Assembly: GCF_050948215.1 (NCBI RefSeq) | Contig: NC_135157.1 | Span: forward strand, 2,914,001 to 2,978,000 | DNA from: Halictus rubicundus | Lineage: Eukaryota > Arthropoda > Insecta > Hymenoptera > Halictidae | Direction: 5' to 3' | DNA length: 64,000 nt | Made by a program: the position numbers and the translations under genes | Shown here: one piece after another, positions 58,109 to 64,000 of the stretch | How the letters are laid out: each line of letters begins with the position of its first letter | How positions within the stretch are numbered: position 1 is the first letter of the stretch | Notes under the pieces: model-generated | The model's input: only the letters and a program-made list of their open reading frames with translations | What the model was told of the DNA's origin: nothing | Databases searched by the model: none

Positions 58109-59406
58109 AAAATTACTAATATTCTCGTTTTTACGATATATGTATAATTTACGTATAATATAGGGATGAGTGATGCTGTTTCACCAAGAGGGAGGAACGT
58201 TTCCTATCTTCATGATGTTCTAGGGGAGAGATACCGATAGTTTTCCTAAGGAACTGTGGAGGCCCTGAAAACATTTTTTTTGTTTCGTGCCATGCACAGC
58301 AGGGAACTGTCAACGCGCTCTCGAAAGGCCATCTGGAAATGGTCAGACGTTCAAGACAATGGCCCAGCCGTGCCGAGAAGAAATATAGTTGAGAACACTG
58401 ATGTTCCGTTGACCTAAACCCTACATCCTGGTTTCGAATCTAGAGGCCATACGTGCAGGATCTCTTCCCCGCCTTGTATACTCTGACCCTAATGCTTACA
58501 TAAATAAGAAAAAGAATTAGAAACAATAGAAGAGGCAATAAAGAAAGAGTGTTAAATGAGTTTTCAAACTATGCATATGACTGGAGCTATTGAAAACAGT
58601 TCACAAACTCTTTTCGTTTTTGCTACCTTCGTTCCAATAGCCAGCAAGCTGAATAATTACAAAGTAGCTGCGAATGGAAGCTCTTCGAAGCTGGGCGATA
58701 ATTTGCATGTACGTACTGTGAGTCAAGCTTAACAATATTTATATTAGTTGCCGCGATGGCAAAGTGCTGAGCAGCGGAGTATTGGCCCCTATTTATAATT
58801 TCCCATGGGATAGCACTTTGCGGAACAGTCTAGCCGCACCGGCAACTTCTTTTCCCTTTTGCATCGTTTAATTCACCACCAATTCATTCTCTCGTGTTCG
58901 AACGCGTGCGTGTTACGCACTTCGTTTTATTAATTAGCGGCGTGCGGTATTTAACCCAATTAACAAAACGACCGCCGCCAGTTTCGCTGTAACGAATGGA
59001 CCTCACCGGAAATTAACAAATAGAAAACGTCGGACTCCAAACACACATAGTTTTTTTTTCCATCCAACGAGATATTTTTTCCCGTGTTAGCATCGCGTGA
59101 GTGGAGATAAATAACGCTAGTAGACGCGCTACGGAACGATGGAAATTTCCAATATCATTTCATATTTCAACTTTATGCGCATCTAAAGTCCGGTACTGTA
59201 GGCCTCATAGTACTCATTGATAGGAGTAGAAAATGATTAATTAATCCTAATTGTCTCTAAAAGCCAACCTTTCCGTGTAAAATCAACTTTTATTATTTAT
59301 TGGCAGATTGTAGATTTTACGTATTTATAGAAAAATTGAATAGTTGACATTTAAAACTACAGGAAAATTAAGAAAATGTTAAGATGTCAATATATTATTC
59401 TTCATC
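58109..59406. other. Unassigned; GC-rich island 58730-59150
   Basis: No gene recognised. The island at 58730-59150 (GGCGTGCGGTATTTAACCCA and around) is conserved-looking non-coding sequence. 59300-59340 may be a decayed GACTGCGGA end. Confidence 0.3.
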
Positions 59407-59870
59407 TAGGGTAAAACTATACAATACGCCCCGGTTGACAAAACGCTTCACCATTGTATTACGCATATTAGTAAGGATACGCCGTTGCAAACTACACGTT
59501 CGAACCTACCTCAGTCGCCCACAGACGCTGCTAAGGTACATGCGTAATTATTACATTGCATCGAAAAATATTCAAAACTTTCGAATTTCGGCTTCTGAAC
59601 AATTTGCGGTGAGTACTAAACAAATTCAGCTTTCTAAGTCACTATTTCTTGTATGATAAATTAACGTGTATGTTTAAAAAGTAGAAAAACTAACCTCTTT
59701 AAATCGATATTACCCACGCCTCTTGTCAATGCTTTATTGCCTTTACGCCGAGGCGCTTTGTATCCAAGAATTTACAAAACGCCCCAATCGTTATTGGATA
59801 ATACGCACCACCTTCAAAATCATATTGTTTACGTATTATGACGCATTTTTAGTCTTAATTTTTAATAGAA

Positions 59871-60104
59871 ATGCCGCGTAAATATGTAAGGACTACATTA
59901 AGGGCATCATGGTCTGAGAAAGATCTCAATGAGGTAATGGAGAAGGTAAAAACCAAACAAATGCGAGTTAACGAAGCTTCTAAAGTGTTCAGTATACCTT
60001 CAAGGACTCTAAGAAGGCATATTAGTACAGGAAAATCTAAAGTTCCTTTAGGTCGTTCAACAGTTCTTAGCAAAGAACATGCTAAACAGAACACTGTTCT
60101 TTAG
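59871..60104 (+). CDS. psq/CENP-B-type helix-turn-helix, N-terminus of a pogo-like transposase
   Basis: An ATG-initiated 77-codon frame starts MPRKYVRTTLRASWSEKDLN and continues EVMEKVKTKQMRVNEASKVF then SIPSRTLRRHIS. This fits the pattern of psq-type domains (W..E.L..A...V..G.....A...F.IP..TLR.....) that bind the terminal repeats in pogo/Tigger transposases. It stops with TAG at 60102-60104. The frame is then displaced relative to the C-terminal part, and the DDE endonuclease domain that should follow is absent, so it may yield only a small DNA-binding protein. Confidence 0.8.
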   Translation: MPRKYVRTTLRASWSEKDLNEVMEKVKTKQMRVNEASKVFSIPSRTLRRHISTGKSKVPLGRSTVLSKEHAKQNTVL

Positions 60105-60112
60105 AACATACT

Positions 60113-60451
60113 AAAGATTTAGCCAAGAATAAACGTCCTGAAAAGAAACCAAAGACAAAAAAAAAGTACAGAAATACTAAACCCAAGACAAAAAGAAGTA
60201 AGAATAGAACATCTTCTTCTGAAAGTAGCAATGAGATAGAAGTGAATAAGGATACTTCAGAAGAAGAAATTTCCGATGAAGACACTAATAAGTGCGTAGA
60301 GTGTACTGAATACTATTATTGTACTAAATCAACAGAAGACTGGATACAATGTACATCATGTTTAGCTTGGTTACATGAGTTCTGTGCAATGTACAATCCT
60401 TTTTGCAATCGTTGTGGTCGAAAAGCCAAAAGAGCAGCCCTTAATAATTAG
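60113..60451 (+). pseudogene. C-terminal tail and PHD-like zinc finger of the pogo-like transposase
   Basis: In a different frame from the N-terminal part, the sequence reads a Lys-rich stretch (KRPEKKPKTKKKYRN), a Ser/Glu-rich stretch, and then a Cys/His cluster: CVECTEYYYC, DWIQCTSCLAWLHEFC and FCNRCGRKAK, ending at TAG 60451. The C-x2-C, DWIQC, WxHxxC, CxxC spacing is that of the PHD-like finger at the end of many arthropod pogo-family transposases. There is no start codon of its own near the frame start; a GTG lies at 60242. Similar 13-mers AGAACATGCTAAA and AGAACATACTAAA at the junction suggest how the core was lost. Confidence 0.75.
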
Positions 60452-60783
60452 ATATTACTGCATTTTTGTTCGTAACTATAGTATTTGTTTAAACTTTTAT
60501 AATACTTTATTAAGCATAATATACCTAAAGTAGTGAATAATTTGTGTAGAGGCGTATTGTCACATGGACGAGGCATTTTATCCGTCTATTGTGTTACAAC
60601 ATAAAGCCTAAGGTTAAACCTAAGGTTAACAAAAATAATTATTTTCTGATACTTTTTATTACTTAGTTGTGAAGAGAAATGAACAATTTATGTGATTTGA
60701 CAGATAAAATAAAAAATTACTGAAAATTATTTTTTTTATTGATTTCTCTTTAAAAATGGGGCGTATTGTATAGTTTTACCCTA

Positions 60784-61582
60784 CCGAAATTATTAAGGGA
60801 AGAAATAACATTCTATTTCGTTTCTATTCCTCGCAATCGATGCAGACAATTTTTATTTTGTAGAAAGATCCGCAGTTCAATCGTTACGCGGGAGGTACGT
60901 AACTGAATCTGGACACTATAAATGTGATATCATTAATAGTTAATAAATGTGATACCATTAATAATTATCGACATTAATGTGTCGATCAAGCTTGGTTCCA
61001 GTGTCGATCAGCAATGTTACCTATTAATGTTATGGTCAAACTCTGTTCCCGGCGAACAATCGGCCGAAACAGTGTCGGTGGAGCCACAGCATCAACTATT
61101 TCCGTGTAACTCGAAATAAATTGCCGCCGCAAGATCTCGTTGGCCGACTTCGAAGCCGATGGATCGAAGTTAGAGGAGAAAAGTTTCGGCTAATCGGCTG
61201 AACTTCGCCGTGGCCAGAACTCAGTCGGATTTGACGCGAGAACGTGGGTCCTCTTTATGCGCCCGTGAACGTGTGAATATCGTTGGCACGGATTGGATCG
61301 TGAAAACTTCCCCAGTTACCGTATACCTCGAACCGCCGCGAATTTTTCGGGGAAAACAGCCGGCCGCCGCCGTTTGCATACACTTACCCCCTTCATCTTA
61401 ACGCCTCACGGGTCCCGGCTAACTTGGATAATTCCACTGATAGCGCGATAAGCGTGTGTCTCAAAGTTACTTGCTCCGGGTTTAACCCTCTGGGCCTCTT
61501 CGTTGGCTTTGATTACTGGACTGCGGATTTCATGCAGTTATAAGAAAAACTTGTGAGCGAAATTTAAACCTGAACCCCTTGC
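60784..61582. other. Unassigned
   Basis: 60835-60890 ends with a GACTGCGGA-family end (AAGATCCGCAGTTCAATCG); another is at 61516-61545 (GACTGCGGATTTCATGCAGT). 60980-61020 has two close copies of GTGTCGATCA. GC-rich 61040-61490 has no recognised exon. Confidence 0.35.
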
Positions 61583-62110
61583 ATTATAGCAGAGCCGGGC
61601 AACTGGCGGCCCGTGGGCCGCACACTGTTTCTCTCCTCTGTTCTCCAAGTGTCGCCAAGTGATATCAATTTGGGTATATGTTTCCCTCCTCCTTTTCCCC
61701 TTCAACTACAACATTCCACCACCATGAGCACACCCCATCGTCCCCCACTAAGACCGTAGACTGGTCACGTGACGTGCAGTGTGGTACCGCGCGCGAATGA
61801 GGCGACCCTTGGTGTCCCACTCAATCCCCGTCGCGCACGCGCATCGTGTCACATATTACTCCAGTCATCAAAGAGGGGGTACATTCCCCTCGATTTTCTT
61901 GTCCTGGCGACAGTGGTTCTCAGTGCCTACCAGCGTCTCTCACCATTCGACTGGTATCTTATGAAAGAAATAGCGTGCAGCCCGCGGGACCCAGTTTCCC
62001 CGGCTCTGGAGATAAAGTCAAGCTAGGAGTGGTGCTGAAGAGTGGGGGAACGGGCATACTAATGGCGGGGTCGCGCAGCGAGGGGAAGAAGTTGCCCGGC
62101 TTTGCACTGT
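61583..62110. mobile_element. hAT-like non-autonomous element
   Basis: The left end CAGAGCCGGGCAACTGGCGG then CCCGTGGGCCGCACAC is of the type seen in hAT elements. The right end AGTTGCCCGGCTTTGCACTG is its inverted partner over AGCCGGGCAACT. The interior is GC-rich without a transposase. I could not see a clear 8-bp target duplication. Confidence 0.6.
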
Positions 62111-62430
62111 AGCAACGAGCCAGACTCGTGACGAAGATTTCGAACATTATCTATTAAATATGTGTGTCAGTCGCGTGTTGACGTTCGAAGAGTCAAGACG
62201 TCTGTCTTGTTCCACGAGGTACGCGTGTTATGATCTGCCATTGGTTACAGTGAGTGTTGTGTTTCCTTATACCGATGCTCGTCGCGATTGGAATCACGAG
62301 TTTGTATTCCTAAATTCTAATTGTCGAGAGATATATTCCTGTGTACAGGAATCTCTCCCACAGAAATCATGATCACAGAAAATGTACTGCAAGTTAAGAG
62401 AACGCCACAGTAGCTACATACGCCAGTGTA

Positions 62431-63758
62431 ATGCAAAAAGTTTGTTTTCCTTCGAAAGAATATGCCTTAGTTCTAGACGCACATGATGGCATCACCATCA
62501 AAGAATACATAATTGCAGTGGCAAAGGTCACCGATCCTATCAATATAAGGTTTGGCTCAAGAATCTCTAATAATAGAGTATGTATATACTTATCTGAGAA
62601 ATCCCTAGTAGCCGAGATCACGTCAAAAAATGACTGTATAAATATTAAAGGCCGTCTAGTATCTGTTAGACCTTGTATCATGAAATCTAAACGCATTACT
62701 CTTTCTAATGTGTGCCCTGGCATCCCACATTCTGTGATATTGGACTCTTTTAAACAAATGGGAATTAGAACAGTTTCACCCATGTCCTTCATCAGAGTGG
62801 GATTCTCTGAACCAGGATTCTCACATATCCTCAGTTTTCGTCGACAAATCTACATCCATCCAGATGATGTAAGCAAACTTACGGAGAAAATACAAGTTAA
62901 CTTCGAGGATACTTCATACTGGATTTTCATCTCAACGGATAGTCTAACTTGTTTCCTGTGTAAGAAGGAAGGTCATGTGGCTAAACACTGCCCGACCTCT
63001 ATCTATAATCCAATTCAACAGTATAACGCTCCTTCCTTATTGACTCGTGTAGAGGATCCTGACGTGGACACGATGAACTGTCCTCAATTAATCAGCCAAA
63101 AAGACTTGCAAGAAACCTTTCCTGATCCTGGTGAAGCTAAAAATCTTGGATTAACCAAAGGTTTTAGTAAAAGACCTCTCTCCTCTACCACGTCAAATAC
63201 TTCACACGGCATCTCGGAGAAACCTAAAAAAGTACACTCTACTGTTTTTTTTTAAACATTACTTCAGGTAATGAGTTAGCTGATGCAAACTTCTCAAATC
63301 CTATCTCAGCTAAAAGGTCAGTCGTTCCAGTTAAGAAAAAGAAAAAAATTGAGAACTCTAGTGAAATGGTTAGCTCTAAGACAATGGATGAATTGGACCA
63401 AGCTTTGGATCCAATTAGGCATATTCTTAGTCAACATCCTGATACATATATCTTACGATACGATCAATACAAAGAATTTCTATCAAAAGCCAAGGGTAAT
63501 TCAAACATCGTTCAACTGGCCCACTCCTTCACTGACGACCTATCTCAACTTGTGAAGATGCTTCGGGAAACTTACTCTAGTCTCTCTAGTAGATCTATTA
63601 AAAATAGAACCTCTAGAATTATCAAGAAATTGGAACTTAACAACAGCTGGTCCGAAGATAAGGAAAAAGATATCTCCACCACATCTCTAGACCTTAGAAC
63701 CGACTCCGATGTGACCCTCTCTCTCGAAGATCTTGCTCACACTCCACAGAAAACTTAA
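62431..63758 (+). pseudogene. LINE ORF1 (gag-like, CCHC), frameshifted
   Basis: ORF1 of non-LTR elements makes an RNA-binding protein that packages the element RNA. Codons 1-275 (62431-63255) include CFLCKKEGHVAKHC at residues 174-187, a C-x2-C-x4-H-x4-C knuckle. The frame ends in a T9 run at 63245-63253, just after a Ser/Lys-rich linker, and the protein continues in another frame from there (NITSGNELADANFS, then KKKKKIENSSEM) to a stop at 63758. One lost T in the run explains this. At the 5' side a better start, ATG at 62369 (MITENVLQVK), is out of frame with ATVATYASVMQK, implying a second frameshift at about 62395. About 440-460 residues if whole. Confidence 0.85.
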
Positions 63759-63779
63759 GCTTATCTACACTATTCATGA

Positions 63780-64000
63780 ATATTAATATTTCGAGCTATC
63801 GCATTAACACTAACCTCAAAGCTGTCTTTGGAATTGCAGAGGCATTTCTACTTGCAATGTTAAACTTCAAAAATATTTAGAGGATGTTGACATATTTATT
63901 GGCGTGGAAACTATGCTTAATAGTAACAAAAAATTCGATCTTCCTCATACACTCATTTCTTTAGTCTCACTGTTTATATCCTTAGTGTTATTATTGTATT
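63780..64000 (+). pseudogene. Start of LINE ORF2 (endonuclease N-terminus)
   Basis: The plus strand reads LWNCRGISTCNVKLQKYLED then VDIFIGVETMLN. WNCRG and the following IGVET fit the first two conserved blocks (metal-binding Asn and Glu) of the AP-type endonuclease of LINEs. After KKFDLPHT the frame becomes hydrophobic (LISLVSLFISLVLLLY), which is not endonuclease-like and is identical in kind to the 3' part of the short insertion at 11209-11513. The window ends here. Confidence 0.7.

Larger units (their letters stand above)
59407..60783 (+). mobile_element. Pogo-like element with the catalytic core deleted (1373 bp)
   Basis: TA at 59407-59408 and 60782-60783 bracket perfect inverted repeats: GGGTAAAACTATACAATACG then CCCC on the left, and its exact reverse complement on the right. 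The single gene inside keeps an N-terminal psq helix-turn-helix and a C-terminal zinc finger but lacks the whole DDE domain. Perfect ends and intact TA flanks point to a fairly recent, non-autonomous insertion. Confidence 0.92.
62111..64000 (+). mobile_element. Jockey/I-like non-LTR retrotransposon, runs off the window
   Basis: A probable 5' leader (62111-62368), ORF1 with a CCHC knuckle, then the start of ORF2 with an endonuclease motif. The 5' boundary is uncertain because a hAT-like element lies directly upstream. The sequence after the endonuclease start matches the internally deleted insertion at 11209-11513, so this copy may itself be deleted beyond position 64000. Confidence 0.8.

Overview
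This is a eukaryotic, almost certainly insect, chromosomal window. It is AT-rich, intron-like sequence crowded with degraded transposable elements, with only fragments of host coding sequence. The evidence is a cecropia/Hsmar1-type mariner, a jockey/I-like LINE with a CCHC ORF1, a pogo-like element with a psq helix-turn-helix, a piggyBac-like transposase remnant, many palindromic MITEs ending in ACAGGGTG-type repeats, and two or more exons with consensus splice sites. A hymenopteran (ant, bee or wasp) is my guess, but nothing here proves the order.

Host genes: the best-supported gene lies on the minus strand. A 446-nt exon (42397-42842, Ser/Thr-rich) ends in phase 0 at a GTAAGT donor. It is followed 6.9 kb away by a 385-nt exon (35141-35525) that starts in phase 0 and ends inside a CUB domain at a GTGAGC donor. 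A Neto-like or other CUB receptor is likely. The intron between them is filled with nested transposons. Weaker exon candidates on the same strand lie at 54155-54258, 45422-45528 and 10480-10705.

Left third (1-20 kb): a 30-bp degenerate tandem repeat; two copies of a 372-bp palindromic MITE; a 305-bp internally deleted LINE with a perfect 13-bp target duplication; a dead mariner with TA duplication and both terminal repeats, interrupted by a TTAA-duplicating MITE; directly after it, a TA-flanked element carrying an 82-bp satellite with a four-unit higher-order period; and a DDE transposase remnant.

Middle (20-45 kb): mostly unassigned sequence plus TTAA and TA MITEs, a 15-bp minisatellite, nested palindromes, a piggyBac transposase scrap, and a chimeric TTAAGGGGGCC element whose end lies 45 bp from a host splice donor.

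Right third (45-64 kb): a second copy of a 960-bp palindromic family with 39-bp (13-codon) subterminal repeats, several palindromic MITEs, a degenerate ~50-bp repeat, a pogo-like element that lost its catalytic core but keeps its DNA-binding and zinc-finger ends, a hAT-like element, and at the right edge a LINE with ORF1 and the start of ORF2. No tRNA, rRNA, CRISPR or complete host gene was found.
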